A stretch of DNA of 64,000 nucleotides from Haematococcus lacustris (GCA_030144725.1 JASKMD010000016.1:859075-923074); one strand, 5' to 3'; counted from the stretch's first letter, positions 1 through 12,180 are shown. Notes: generated from the sequence alone by a model not told the origin. A program made the numbers and translations.

Positions 1-648
1 AGCATAGGCTTGCCATGCTTGCCAGGAGTGTGGCAACAGCCTTGAGCATGAGCATGACATGTGTAGCATGCTTGGTGATTGCAGGCGGTAGGCAGCAGTG
101 GCGTAGAGCAGCAGCCAACATTGTTGCTGTATTGTTATGTTGAATGTGCTGTCACCTTGTTGTGGTAGGTGAAGCGCCCAGTTCCGCTTCCGCCCTTGCC
201 TCGTCCCCAGCATAGCCCAGCCCAGCCGTAGCCAGGTGTTGCTGGGATGTTTGACTAGCCTGCCCACCTCTAGTCATGCAAGTTGGCTCCTTCCCCCTAA
301 TCCTACCCTGTCCCATCACCAACACCTCCAAGTCTCCTACGCCCCCAACCCCCCCCTTCCCCTCACCTCCCCCCCGCCATCGTAGTCCCCTCCCTACCCT
401 ACCCAACAACCAGGAGCAAACCTCCTCTAATCCCTGCCCCCTCTCATTGTCATCTCCCTGTCCTGCCTACCCTCTCTTCTCCCTCTTCTCCTTAGCCTAT
501 CTTATAAATGTCTAACAGTGGTTAAACATTCACGGTTAGGGTCCCAGCTGGTAAGTGGCTGAGACCCAGCCTGATCTCCCTCCCTCACGTGCACGCCCCT
601 TGGTGTGATGGGCACCTCCCCCCTCCCTTCCTTTTTCCCATTTCCCCC

Positions 649-1534
649 CTTACCCGCCACAACACAGCCTCCGCCCGGGCTGCAGTGCTTGAGTGCAGGC
701 TGCAGTGCATGTGCTGCAGTGGATAAGCAGCAGGCTGCGGGGCATGAGCAGCAGCAGCAGGCTGTAGGTGTGTGGCAGTGCAGGCTGCAGGTAGCAACAG
801 GTTGCAGGTGTGCTGCAGTGCATGAGCAGCAGCAGCAGGTGACAGTGCATGTACCACAGGGCATGAACAGCAGGGCAGTAGGGCATGAACAGCAGGTTGC
901 AGGTGTGTGGCAATGCAACCTTGTATTAGCAGCCTGAGCTTCCGTTCAGTTCCATGCCACACACCGTGATTGTAAGCAGTGAATGATCAAGATGTAATGA
1001 AGAAAACGGTGGTGGTCATTAGCCGTGAATCTTCTTCTCGTAATGTACTTACGCCCATACGTACCATCCGTAGTCCAGCTGGCTGTGACACATTGGGCGT
1101 GGGTCACTGCCAGGCCTGCATTTGCTAGGCATGACCGTGATGCATACATGCAAAGGGGGTATGTAGAAGGTGTCTGCCACGCTTGCAGCATCAGCGCATC
1201 ACCGCGTGGTGGTGTTGTCCATACAAGGGGCGTAAGTATCATTCGTGGGCGATTTACTGCTGATGACCGTCACTGTCTTCATCATTACATCGTGATCATT
1301 CACTGCTTACAATCACGGTGTGTGGCATGGAACTGAACGGAAGCTCAGGACAGCCATGCTGCTGAATGCTGAAACAAGGTTGCATTGCCACACACATACA
1401 ACCTGTTGTCCATGCACTGCTGCTCATGGACTACAGCCTGCTGCTGCTGCTTATCCACTGCAACACATGCACTGCAGCCTGTTGCTGCTGCTCATGCACT
1501 GCAGCTGGGCGGTGGCTGTGTTGTGGCGGGTAAG
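649..1534. repeat. Foldback element with long imperfect inverted arms
   Basis: The left arm starts CTTACCCGCCAC at 649 and the right arm ends with its exact reverse complement GTGGCGGGTAAG at 1534. Between them the arms pair imperfectly for about 350 bp each: GCAGGTGTG/CATGAGCAGCAG-type repeats outside and a stretch around 933-1000 that matches, inverted, 1280-1349 (AGCTTCCGTTCAGTTCC). The centre (about 1040-1235) is a diverged copy of the 224-bp units found at 52.7-53.3 kb. No coding capacity or clear target duplication seen; a foldback or MITE-like element is the likeliest reading. Confidence 0.6.
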
Positions 1535-2624
1535 GGTTAACAAACAACACCAACTGGCACCCCCCCCACCATCACCCCCACCACCACTACCATCACCACG
1601 AACAGCAACGAGACCACCCCACCCCACCCCCACCACCAAGCTATGGCGCACAGTACGGACCGGCAACCCCCCATGTGCTTGGCTTGGATTGGCTCTCCTA
1701 CTGCCGTCCCCTTGGGGGAGGGATGGGCTGGGTCAGTGTGGTGTGTGGGCATGGCATGGCATAGAGTGGGCTGGCTGGCCGCTACTACTAGCGCGCCCGC
1801 TCCATGCTGCCCGCCCAAGGCTGGCCTTCAGGGAGGGGGGAATTAGACGGGGTGGCGGATTTGGAGGTGGTGGGACAGGAGAGGGAAGGATGAAAGGGCC
1901 AAAAGGCAGGAGGGTGACCGTCAAACCTGCAACAAAGAAGGGGTGGGCTTGCGTTTATTGCCCCATAGCACTCAATTCCTGGCTGCCGCAGCCATGCTTC
2001 ACTTACAACACAACAGCGGACTCATGGATGCACGCGCTTGCCTTATCGCCTTATGGCAGCTGACTGGAATGTGGGATGAGGGATGTGAGATGATGCAAGG
2101 TAGGGGTGGGCAGGGTAGGAGAGGGTGCCGTTCCTGGCTGCCATTCTTGGGTGCCTCTCCTGGCTGCCGCTCCTGGCTGCCCGCTCTAGGCTGCGCTCTA
2201 AGCCATGCTACACTTGTCATGCTCCAGCTGCCTCCAACTGCAAGCAAACATCAGCCAGCTCAGCTCCAACAAGCTGATCAACAAGGACATGAATGACCAG
2301 AGTTTGGCAGGCTGGGCTAACACCCTAACAGCATGTGCACTCACCTGATGTCTGGCTGTCATTCCAACCGTCTCCTTGCTGCTGCTCCTAGCTGCATGCT
2401 TGTCCACTACAGTCTAGCAATCTCACTGCTGTTGTTGACGTGCATGCCATCCAAGCCATCAAGACATTCACCTTGCACGTGCAGACCTGCCATGTCATGT
2501 CCCACTGGCAGCCGCACCACCACCACCACTGACAAAAGCAGCGGCAGCAGCAACAACAGCATTAGCAATAGCAAGGGCACCAGCAGCACCAGCAGAACTG
2601 GCAGTAGCATTGACATTGTGGCAT

Positions 2625-2716
2625 AGGAGAGGGGAGGGGAGGGGAGGGGAGGGGAGGGGAGGGGAGGGGAGGGGAGGGGAGGGGAGGGGAGGGGAGGGGA
2701 GGGGAGGGGAGGGGAG
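2625..2716. repeat. (GGGGA)n polypurine array
   Basis: Near-perfect pentanucleotide array of GGGGA, all purine on the + strand. It is followed after about 130 bp by a conserved tail segment (2846-2890) that recurs beside other polypurine tracts in the window. Confidence 0.9.
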
Positions 2717-2939
2717 AAGGGGAGGGAGGGCACCATTCAATTGGGGCTGGGCTGGACGTGAGGGGTTTGTCGACGGACTGGGAGGGGGTGGGCGTGTCAG
2801 AAAAGGGAAGGGGAGGGGAGGTGCTGGTGGTAGTGGGAAAAGGGAATGGGTGTGACCATTGGAACCTGCAGCAAACAAGGGCATGCTAGCGGTCAGACTA
2901 GGTACATAGAGGTGCATAGTTGCAAGGGATGCCACTCAC

Positions 2940-4320
2940 CACTTGCTAATTGGAGTGTGTGAGGGGGGCGATGGGGCTGGGTGTGGGGTGAAGGGGGGGA
3001 CGGCAGGGGGGGGAGGGCGCTGCTCATGGGTGCCGCTTATTGCTACCGCTTCTAACTACTCATGGCTGCTCCTGACAGCTCCTGGCTGTCCCTGGCTGCT
3101 CTGCCAAGCTGCTTTCCTTGGCTGCACTTCTTGGCTCCTGGCTCGCAACTGCTCCTGCGCTCCAGGCTCCTCCAATACTCCTCCGCTCTGCAGCTCTAAG
3201 CTCCTTGCTGTTTGTGCCTGCGCTCAGTAGCTGCACCTTGCAGCTGCGTAGCCTCCTAGCAATTGGAAGTCCACCTGCAAGCAGCCACAGACTTTACCAA
3301 TCGATTGTTCGCTGTTTCGCTAGCTCGTCAACAGCGCACCTTTCCCCTTGCTCCTTTCGTTCTTTCAGCTCAGCCTTTCTTACATCGGGGCTAACCTCAA
3401 CTACGTCCTTTGGCTTTGACGGCCCTGGGCGGTCCACCGTTTCAGCGTGCCTATGCCAATGACACGGAGTTCGCTAGTCTGCGTGCGGCGTTCAGGTGCT
3501 GCGTTGTGTGTGAGAGGTCATAGGGTCACGGCTCGGGTTAATAAGGCGCAGCGCTGCGCCCGCGGACAATCTAGTCGTATTGGGTAAGGTCTTGAAGCGG
3601 AGGGTCCTGGTTCAGAGCCTGGGCAAAATTCCGACGTATGTTAGATAATTTTCCGCAGTATTGTCGGAATTCTTACCGGGTGACTTATCTGCATGTAGCT
3701 CAATGGAGCGTTTGTCCATACCCAGCACCTCACGTGTCCCCTTATAGCTGGCAAGGTTGCGGTAACAAGTTTCTTCTGTTACACGCAGGGCTCTCTCTCG
3801 ACAAACACGCAAGACAGCGAAAACTCTGCATTTGGCAGGAATAGAGCAATGTACCTCTCGTCGTAGCGCTAATAATAATCTTAGCGGACATACCCTAGAC
3901 ACATCACATTAGAAATGCGAATCCATTACATAGTTGCTAGCCTAGCTAGCAGAGCTACTGCGCTCAACAGCAGTGATGGACCGAATGTACTCATGACTTG
4001 TACTCATTTCCTTTGTGACATGCACGCCATACTTGCAAGTTGCGGGAAACTTGCGGAACACTCTGGTGGCCGGGGCTGGTGGCCGGGGCTGTAACACGCA
4101 AAATTGGCGGTGTGAACCCGCGCACCTGAGTTATGGGGAGCTAAATGATGACTAATGATGACGTGGCTAGCTAATCATGCAAAGCCTCACTTGACCTCCA
4201 AAGAATTCAAATGTGGACACACAATCCTCGTGCCAAATTGGTGCGTGCAAAGATTGCTCTACTGCCGAACTTCCCGTCTAGGCATGTCACATAGCTGTAT
4301 TATCACCACAGGATATTTGC
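2940..4320. other. No gene recognised
   Basis: Mixed unique sequence. CTGGCTGCT-rich imperfect repeats occur at 3025-3240; the rest shows no long frame with domain-like composition and no spliced gene I can support. Confidence 0.5.
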
Positions 4321-4329
4321 AGGGTGGGT

Positions 4330-6448
4330 TCATGGGATTGGTGCGGGTGGGGGAGAAGGCGATGGTGGCCCAGGGGAGGGTGGGGGATACGATGGTGGCC
4401 CAGGGGAGGGTGGGGGAGATTCAGGCGATGGTGGCTGGGGGGAGGGTGGGGGGATAGAAGAGCCGAATGGTGGCTCACTGAAGGGTGGGGGAGATTCAGG
4501 CGATGGTGGCTGGGGGGAGGGTGGGGGGATAGAAGAGCCGAATGGTGGCTCACTGAAGGGTGGGGGAGATTCAGGCGATGGTGGCTGGGGGGAGGGTGGG
4601 GGGATAGAAGAGCCGAATGGTGGCTCACTGAAGGGTGGGGGAGATTCAGGCGATGGTGGCTGGGGGGAGGGTGGCTCGGGGGAGGGTGAAGGAGGTGCAG
4701 GTGGAGCAGGGTCGGGGGATGGGGGTAAAGGAGGAGGGGCTGGTGAGGGAGGAGCAGGAGCAGGGGAGGGAGGTTCGGGTGGGGGAGCAGGCGAGGGAGG
4801 AGAAGGAGAAGGAGGAGGGGGGCTAGGGGGAGGTGAAGGTGAGGGGGGGGGGCGGAGATGGGGGAGGAGGGGAGGGAGGAGCAGGGGATGGGGGTGGAGG
4901 AGAGGGGGGTGGAGACGGGGGTGGAGGGCTAGGGGGTGGGGTCAAGACACCTGCAGCATTTGGTGGATTAGGTGGGGCTGGAGGGGGTGAGGGAGGGCTG
5001 GGGGGTGTGGGGCTAGGGGGGGGGGTTGGTGGAGAAGGGGAAGGAGGGCTGGGTGAGGGAGGAGGCGGTGCTGGTGAGGGTGAAGGTGGAGGAGAAGGGG
5101 GTACTGGCGGAGGAGGTGCGGGGGGAGGCGATCTACACAAAAACACAGAACAACACAAATAGGTTTTGTTAGGACGGCACATCTTTAAAGCGCACGACTA
5201 TGCATAACTCACGGTGGGGGGCTAGGTGATGGGGGGCTTGGACCAGGAGGAGAAGGAGAGGGGCTTGGTGCTGGCGGAGGAGGTTGTGGGCTAGGGGGAG
5301 GTCGCGGTGAGCGATGCGGGCGAGGAGGGGGTGAGGCCGCGGGAGGAGGCGAAGGGATGCCAGATGGGGTGGGAGGTTGCGGAGGAGATGGGGGTAGTCG
5401 GATTGGACGTGGAGGAGCTGGAGGTGGGGACTGGAAGTTGGGGACGAGGTCGACTAGGCAACCCTGGAAGGGCATCTGATAATCTCGGAATAGCGAACCA
5501 TTGTTTGCACCCAGGGCAACACGGCTGCAAGTCACACTCGACAAAGTTGGTCAGTTGCGGGATTCATGAGACACGGGCTTGATACGGACTGCTTACTCAC
5601 CAACCCCGCTTCATGTTTCTCAGTGAGACGGCAGCAATGCCTGAGGAAAATGTGTCCAACCTGCAGCCAATGGAAGGTGAAGCTGTGAAAAGCCTGTAAC
5701 TGACAGACGTGTCCAGCTCCATGTCAGCACTTACCAAGCCTGGGAAGCGTACAATTCCAGTGTCGCAGTTATTGTGGGCCAGGTTGCATTGATAGGTCTT
5801 GAGCCGTTGTAGAACAGGAAGGGGGTGGCATCTCCAGCACAAAAATCGTGCAGACGGACGGCCACTGGGGTACCCACTGCCGACACATAGACTTCCATTG
5901 CCCTAGTGACCTGTAGTCAGGACAGCTGGACAGATGAGGGCAGGGACACAAGACTTGGCCATATAATATGGCCCATATTGCGTGTACTCACATCGTCAGC
6001 AAAAGCTGCAGCTGTTGGCATCAGGTCGGTGGCGGTAACATCCAAGCCTAAAAGGCTCGCGTAGTCTCGCAGAAGCAGGCTTGAATAGCAGGATGGCGGC
6101 GCTGTGAGGTCGCTAAGGATCAGATCGGCATTTGAGTTTGCCAGGATGTCGGAAATGTTTCCGCCGCTGACCACGAGCGAGTACATGTCGAGGCCGAAGA
6201 ATTTGATGGCCAAGGTGACGCGAGGAAGGGCGGAGGAGTCCAAAGGAGAATAAACAGTGCTTGGAGGGGGGCGTGGTGGGAGCAAAATGGAAGGAGGCGA
6301 TGGAGGGGGGATGCCTTGCGCGAGGGCTCCTGCAAAGAACAGCCAGGAGGCGGCTTGTACTGCGATGACTTAACGGTAACGAGACGTGCCAGTACCGACC
6401 TGCTAATATGGCAAGGACGCATGCAGCGGTGCATCTGATCCGGGTCAT
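4330..6448 (-). CDS. Hydroxyproline-rich glycoprotein-like secreted protein (six exons)
   Basis: Likely an extracellular-matrix or cell-wall glycoprotein. A six-exon model with GT-AG introns and matching phases can be read: 6448-6400, 6329-5992, 5910-5735, 5693-5601, 5524-5213, 5132-4330. Exon 1 plus the start of exon 2 give a signal peptide ([20 protein letters not shown]) with an AxA-type cleavage site before a Pro-rich stretch. A globular region follows (exons 2-5, several Cys, N-glycosylation sequons), then SPPP-rich rods in exons 5 and 6, the usual modular plan of volvocine HRGP/pherophorin-like proteins. I do not recognise the globular domain as a named pherophorin domain. Introns are very short (70, 81, 41, 76, 80 nt); the 41-nt one is doubtful. 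In exon 6 the frame only stays open if one base is removed from a ten-base C run (4843-4852), so a homopolymer error or a frameshift is present. The stop TGA lies at 4330-4332. Confidence 0.65.
4418..4700 (-). repeat. 75-bp in-frame minisatellite in HRGP exon 6
   Basis: The segment GATTCAGGCGATGG recurs at 4418, 4493, 4568 and 4643, an exact 75-bp period. On the minus strand each unit codes 25 residues (Ser/Pro-rich with [15 protein letters not shown]), so copy-number change would keep the frame. Confidence 0.85.
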
Positions 6449-6449
6449 C

Positions 6450-8950
6450 TTGTCGACGCCTGCTCTAAACTTTGCGGAGTCGATCTTAAGCTCGGCAAGG
6501 CCAACACATCTAGGTCACCAGGTAGCTATGTCCTCTTTCTGGCTTAGTAACTGCTCTGTCCTGACTCGACTAAATATTTGCAGTACAGATCGTAACCGCA
6601 ATCCGTTTTCAGGTGGCCATCCACTCTGTGAGGCAGCTAAATCGGAATGTGCAGCGATGTTCTTAAGTTAGGGCGAGGTGGCCCCAACTAAAAGAAAACC
6701 TACCCCTGGAAATCAAAACGAGGCCGAGTCGCAGCCACCTGGTTTCTATAGATTACTATGTCAGCTACGCGGTGCGATGTGTTTCATTAACTATCGTGCA
6801 GTGCGCTGAGCGCAATGGCGGCTCACATGCAGTGCTAGGGGCTGGGAGGGGGTGGAGGGCGGGGTTGGGGTGGGAGTCAGGCGACCCCAACTATGAACGC
6901 GTCTCAGCCACGTGGTTTCTATTTATGTATCGCACATCCCTGGATAGAAAACTCTGTCAGCTATGCGGTGCAGCTTGTAACATTAAATGTTGTGCAGTGT
7001 TCCGAGTGCTATGGCGGCTCAAATCTTGACATTCACATTCATGCCAATTTTGATCATGCGGGCCTCGCCGCGACCGACCGCCGCGACCGACGTGGCCCAG
7101 TAGCCGCTGCAAACAGTCAGGGACAGTCGTCGCAGTCAAAACGATTCACATGGCACGCTAAACCGATGTAACGACGCCCCTCCACCCATGCTCGGAAGTA
7201 TACAAGGCTGCTGCATTGCTTGACCGCTACGTGAGTAGTACCTACTACCTGGCCACTCGGTAAGGCCACTCGGTAAGGCCACTCAAGGTGTGTAGGCCAT
7301 TGCTACGTTACCTTGCTCGACATGTTGGGTCCGATCCCTCCCGCCCGCCCTCCGCTTGCGTGCATCAACCTGGCTGTGCATCAACCTGGCTGCATCAACC
7401 TGGCTGTGCTAAGGTACTGTTGAGCTGTGTATGCTGGCCTAACTCGCAAGAGGTAACGCGCTGCTTGCCAGTAGACGCCAAATAATTCGCAGCCTCCAAT
7501 GTGACAAACGCTATCAGTCAGGTCCCACAAGGTCTCTTTGGCAAAATGTACCGTGAGCCATTTGATGCCGCGCTTACACAGCCTTGATCAGCGAGCCTTC
7601 TCGATATGCCTACTGCATCAAAGGGCCTGCACGGCCTGGACGCCCACCAACCCTTGCCAAGTGTCCAGCTGGCAAGGTTACTGTAGATGGATGCGGCGTT
7701 CTTTTTTAAGGGTGCTGGTAGGTACGGTACACAACAGCGCTAGCGCGAGGGCCGGCGGTTATGTCGGTTAACCAGGTGGCTCGCATCTCGCATCGGGCTG
7801 CCGCAGCTCACTCGCGACATGCCTAAGCGTTGCGATGGCCCTACTCCTCCACCACATCAAAGCATATACTACGAGCTGCAGGCTGCATGTCCGAAGGAAT
7901 TGTTTTTTTCTGGTCTCTCCTTCGACGACATTATTGAGAGGGCTGATGAACGACGAGAGCTTCCTATGCTTTCTTATGCTTCCCTATGCTTCCCTTTGCT
8001 GTCCTATGCTTTCCGATCCTTCCTATTCTTACTGCGCTTAGTGCGTCGGCCCATCGCTAATTATGGCCGCCAGTCTGCATCATTTGCGCCGCTGATGGAC
8101 GCTGGTGGTAGCTTGGAGGAACCAGAACGACCTCTAGTACTTTCGCAGCCTGGTAAGCGCGAGATGATGGGGTATTTCAGACATGAGCATGGTAGGTATG
8201 TCTGGGTGTATCTTTGGGTGCTAACCTAAAGGATACGCTACCAAAAGTTGCAGAAGTTCTCGGGGCACACCGCTTGCATCTCTACAGGAGGTCAGCACGG
8301 CGTTTGATGCACTTCCTGCCTAGAAATTAGGTTTCAACTCACTGGAATTTCAAAAGCCTCCCAACCTGCGCAGGGCAGATGTATTACACTGCAATAGCTT
8401 CCCGTGGGAGCTATGACTATACGTCAAAGCTAGGGCGCAAAAACTGGACGGATGCGCAGCAGCAACAAGCAGCAAGTCGATCTCAAAAACAGCACTGCAG
8501 ATTTGCATGCCGGCACCCCATCACGGCACTCAGGCGCCCCCAACATTCAAAAAATGGCAGTAAACCGACCCCTGGTAGTAGGATGGCTGTAACTCTGCAC
8601 TCGCTGCGCCAAATTTAATGCTAGCTGGCTCAGTATGTAGCCAACCCAGCCAGCTACCTTTCACCCATCCAGAATAATTATTCAGTTAGTAGGCCGTGCA
8701 CAGCAAAGCATCAAACTTAGTAATTCAAATTTGAGCCGGTTCGGGGCATGCAGTCATCGCTGCGACCACCCGCGCCGCTTAGGTTGCTCTACACGAGCAT
8801 GCGCATCGGCAGATGCAGTCGGATCGGAAAACGGTTGCGGGAATGTGGCTCGAAGGCGGTTGGCAGGTGGTTGGGGGAGGTGGCCGGTACAGCCTTTGTT
8901 GCGCACTTTACAACCTGAGTTGGCGCTGGGGGGCTGTCTAACTAAGTCTC
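6450..8950. other. No gene recognised
   Basis: Unique-looking sequence with only short frames. Small direct repeats (GGCCACTCGGTAA at about 7250-7285; CATCAACCTGGCTG at 7363-7400) and a fragment of the dispersed ACGCTATC motif near 7492-7530. This may be the upstream region of the HRGP gene, whose start is at 6448, but no promoter element is obvious. Confidence 0.4.
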
Positions 8951-8955
8951 GTGGA

Positions 8956-9914
8956 TCACCCCTTGCGCTTTGCAGCTGTCTTGGGCAGCCCCTCAGAAGG
9001 TGTGGTACGCTTGCGTAGCGTGAAGCCAGGAGCCGGCGTTGCTGCACCTAGCTCACTACCTTGAGCCGGAGCAGCCTGCCCTTGGGTGGCGATTGCAGCT
9101 AGAGCCAGCTGATACATGTGCCGTAAATCAGGTGATGCAATAGGCCCCTGAGGCGACGCAATGGGGGGTGCCAGCATCTGCCCCTCTAGGGCTGTGCCCC
9201 ACGAGCTCCGGCCCTGCTGCTGGGGTGGCTGATGTGGGGGGGGCTGTGAGGGCAGGGGGGGTTGCGGTGGCTGACCTGTGTCTGCAGCACCAGCCTGGCT
9301 GTGCTGAGGTAGTGTTGTGCGAGGTATGCCGCTGTCCTGGCTGCAGGCTTCCCACAGCGCCCCACTTGCGTGGGAATGAAGTTGGTGGTGAACGCGGGTG
9401 GGTCAGGAGATGGGCAGGGCTGCTGGGCTGCAGTGCCTGACGGGATGCCATAGCCACCCTCAGCACACCGCTGCAGCACCTCTGGTGACACCTGGTGCCG
9501 CATCAGGATGTTCATTAGCTGCCGCTGATGCCGGGTGAGCCGGGGGCCGCTTACACGGCAGCGGCGGACGTTGCGTAGCGCAAGGGACAGCCGGCGCTTG
9601 TCTTGCTGCAGCATCTGGATTGCATGGGTGCGCTCCTCAGCCAGCTGCTCCAACGACTCATTCTCACCCTGCACCTCTTGGTGTGCTGCCTGCAGCTGCT
9701 CCATGTCTGCCTGCAGCAGCTGATAATCTGCCACCGCATCACCGAGCTGCTGGTGGAGCTGCTCAACCTGTGCCCGCAATTTCATGGCCTCCACCTGTGC
9801 CTTCTTCTTCTGAGCTTTTAAGCCATTGGGGCAACACTTAAATCCTGCCTTGGGTGAGGCATTCAGCTCTTGCAGGTGTTGGCGCTTCTTCTTGCTAAGC
9901 CTCTTACCCCTCAC
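8956..9914 (-). CDS. Basic coiled-coil, Gln-rich protein, unknown function
   Basis: The frame from 9914 to 9186 codes 242 residues. The N-terminus is very basic (MRGKRLSKKKRQHLQELN), followed by a long heptad-rich coiled coil (about residues 33-110, rich in Gln, Leu, Glu) and then an Arg-rich stretch (RNVRRCRVSGPRLTRHQRQ). Beyond about 9300 a different frame looks more natural, giving Pro/Gln-rich sequence that ends in a basic tail (TLRKRTTPSEGLPKTAAKRKG) with a stop at 8956. An intron or frameshift therefore probably separates the two parts; I could not fix the junction. Composition suggests a nucleic-acid-associated or mobile-element accessory protein, but no named domain is visible. Confidence 0.5.
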
Positions 9915-10099
9915 TCACGATAAATAAGGCCGACGCGGGGGCCTTTTTTGCATCGGATGGACTTTCTGCTCCGATAGAGCGATAGAGCGTTGAGTTTAAG
10001 GGGGACCTCGCTCTTGAATGAAGTCCTAACTCGCAGCGGTTGCGAAGATACATCGATCCGCGCGCGAGGTACCCCCCCCTTTTTGGGAATCTGTGCAGA

Positions 10100-10715
10100 T
10101 GTCGGTTAAATGAGCATGTCATCTGTGCAGCTGCATGTCGATGCCTTTAGGAAAAGCGACATCTGTGCAGATGCCGGTTATTAAATCTGTGCAGATGCTA
10201 ATACTGCGACATCTGTGCAGATGTCGGTAATTAAGTCTGTGCAGATGCATAAAAAGGCGACATCTGTGCAGATGCCGGTTATAATTTAAGGACGACATCT
10301 GTGCAGATGCTAATAAAGGCGACATCTGTGCAGATGTCGGTAATTAAATCTGTGCAGATGCTTAAAAAGGCGACATCTGTGCAGATGCCGGTTATAATTT
10401 AAGGACGACATCTGTGCAGATGCTAATAAAGGCGGCATCTGTGCAGATGTCGGTAATTAAATCTGTGCAGATGCATAAAAAGGCGACATCTGTGCAGATG
10501 CCGGTTATAATTTAAGGACGACATCTGTGCAGATGCTAATAAAGGCGGCATCTGTGCAGATGTCAGTAATTAAATCTGTGCAGATGCATAAAAGGGCGAC
10601 ATCTGTGCAGATGCCGGTTATAATTTAAGGACGACATCTGTGCAGATGCCGACAATGTCGACATCTGTACAGATGAATACCTCGACATCTGCACAGATGC
10701 CAAGTAGTGCAGCTG
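10100..10715. repeat. Array of CATCTGTGCAGATG near-palindromes with 113-bp higher-order unit
   Basis: The core CATCTG-TG-CAGATG (often CGACATCTGTGCAGATGTCG) occurs many times. CCGGTTATAATTTAAGG recurs at 10275, 10388, 10501 and 10614, an exact 113-bp higher-order period carrying several cores each. Every core is a potential 6-9 bp hairpin with a 2-nt loop. A second, irregular cluster lies at 13105-13490. Confidence 0.9.
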
Positions 10716-11345
10716 TGCACATGAAGAAAAGGCTTGCATAAAGGTTACGCATAAAGGCACCGCGAAGGAAGCAAAGTCACCGCGAAGGAATCAAGACTCT
10801 TCCATTATTCAACAATCTGTGTGATATCTGCATGAAGTTTTCGCAAAGGTGGCGCGAAGGAAGCCAAGGAACCGCGAAGGAGCCTAGATTGCCCCACATA
10901 GCAGCAATGAGCAGCCAGGAGCAGCCAACAAAAATCTTTGCCAATAGGCTAGCTACGAGCCAGCCAGCCGCTTAGGCGACCAGATGCCATCAGGTTAAGC
11001 GATAGGATCAAGATATAGCGACAGAAAACGGAAGGAGGTGCAGCGATGCAGCGACACAGCGATGCAAAGATGCGGCAAATGCATGAGGTGCAACTAGGAC
11101 ACGTAGCCCGAAGCCTGTGAGACGGAGCGGAAGAGGAGTGGAGGAGCCCGGAGGCGGTCAGGAGCCATGCATGAGACGAAGCTGGGTGCACTTGAAACAA
11201 AGTTGGGTGCACCCACACAAACCCCACCCTAGCGAATGGTGAGTATTTTATCTTGCAGTCATGTGGCTCCAAGTACCTTGCCAGACTATTTGCCAACCAC
11301 TTAATTGTTGCGGGTTCAATGGTCCCAACCTCCCCTTCCCTACAC

Positions 11346-11836
11346 CCAGCCCAGCCCAGCCCAGCCCAGCCCAGCCCAGCCCAGCCCAGCCCAGCCCAGC
11401 CCAGCCCAGCCCAGCCCAGCCCAGCCCAGCCCAGCCCAGCCCAGCCCAGCCCAGCCCAGCCCAGCCCAGCCCAGCCCAGCCCAGCCCAGCCCAGCCCAGC
11501 CCAGCCCAGCCCAGCCCAGCCCAGCCCAGCCCAGCCCAGCCCAGCCCAGCCCAGCCCAGCCCAGCCCAGCCCAGCCCAGCCCAGCCCAGCCCAGCCCAGC
11601 CCAGCCCAGCCCAGCCCAGCCCAGCCCAGCCCAGCCCAGCCCAGCCCAGCCCAGCCCAGCCCAGCCCAGCCCAGCCCAGCCCAGCCCAGCCCAGCCCAGC
11701 CCAGCCCAGCCCAGCCCAGCCCAGCCCAGCCCAGCCCAGCCCAGCCCAGCCCAGCCCAGCCCAGCCCAGCCCAGCCCAGCCCAGCCCAGCCCAGCCCAGC
11801 CCAGCCCAGCCCAGCCCAGCCCAGCCCAGCCCAGCC
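11346..11836. repeat. (CCCAG)n pentanucleotide array
   Basis: About 490 bp of essentially perfect CCCAG repeats. Because the unit is 5 bp, all three frames read the same five residues (P, S, P, A, Q; on the other strand G, L, G, W, A), so the long open frames here are artefacts. Confidence 0.97.
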
Positions 11837-12180
11837 CTCCCTCCCTCCCCCACCACCACCTCCTTCATCACCCTACCACAAGAAGCAGGTGCATGGAGCG
11901 CAAGAGCAGCCAGGAGCTGCAGCCATGGAGGCGCTGCCAGGTAGGTATAGAAGTGGCGCTAGCAAAGAGTGAGTGGCCAGCCCTTGCGCATGGGTGGTCG
12001 GATGCCCAGCCTAACCGCAAAGATGCCCATTGTTTACTGCAGGTCCCACGGTCAGCCCTTCCCTCTTCCCCCCTTCCTCCTTCCCCCTTCCCCCTCCCCT
12101 CCCCTGTCCCACCACCTCCAAGCCTGGCACCCCACCTACCTCCCGCCTTTCCCACCCCCCGCCCCACGACACACGCTGCA

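Noticed and set aside
3540..3620. Possible tRNA-like segment
   Set aside because: No cloverleaf with a proper T-arm could be folded by eye; the TTC-containing loop lacks a matching stem.
10100..10715. CRISPR-like array
   Set aside because: Repeats are short near-palindromes with short, repeated (not unique) spacers inside a 113-bp tandem unit; the context is eukaryotic and no cas gene is present.
11253..11972. Long open frames of PSPAQ or GLGWA repeats
   Set aside because: They are a by-product of the stop-free CCCAG pentanucleotide in every frame; no start context or flanking domains support a gene. The same applies at 27.8-28.2 kb.
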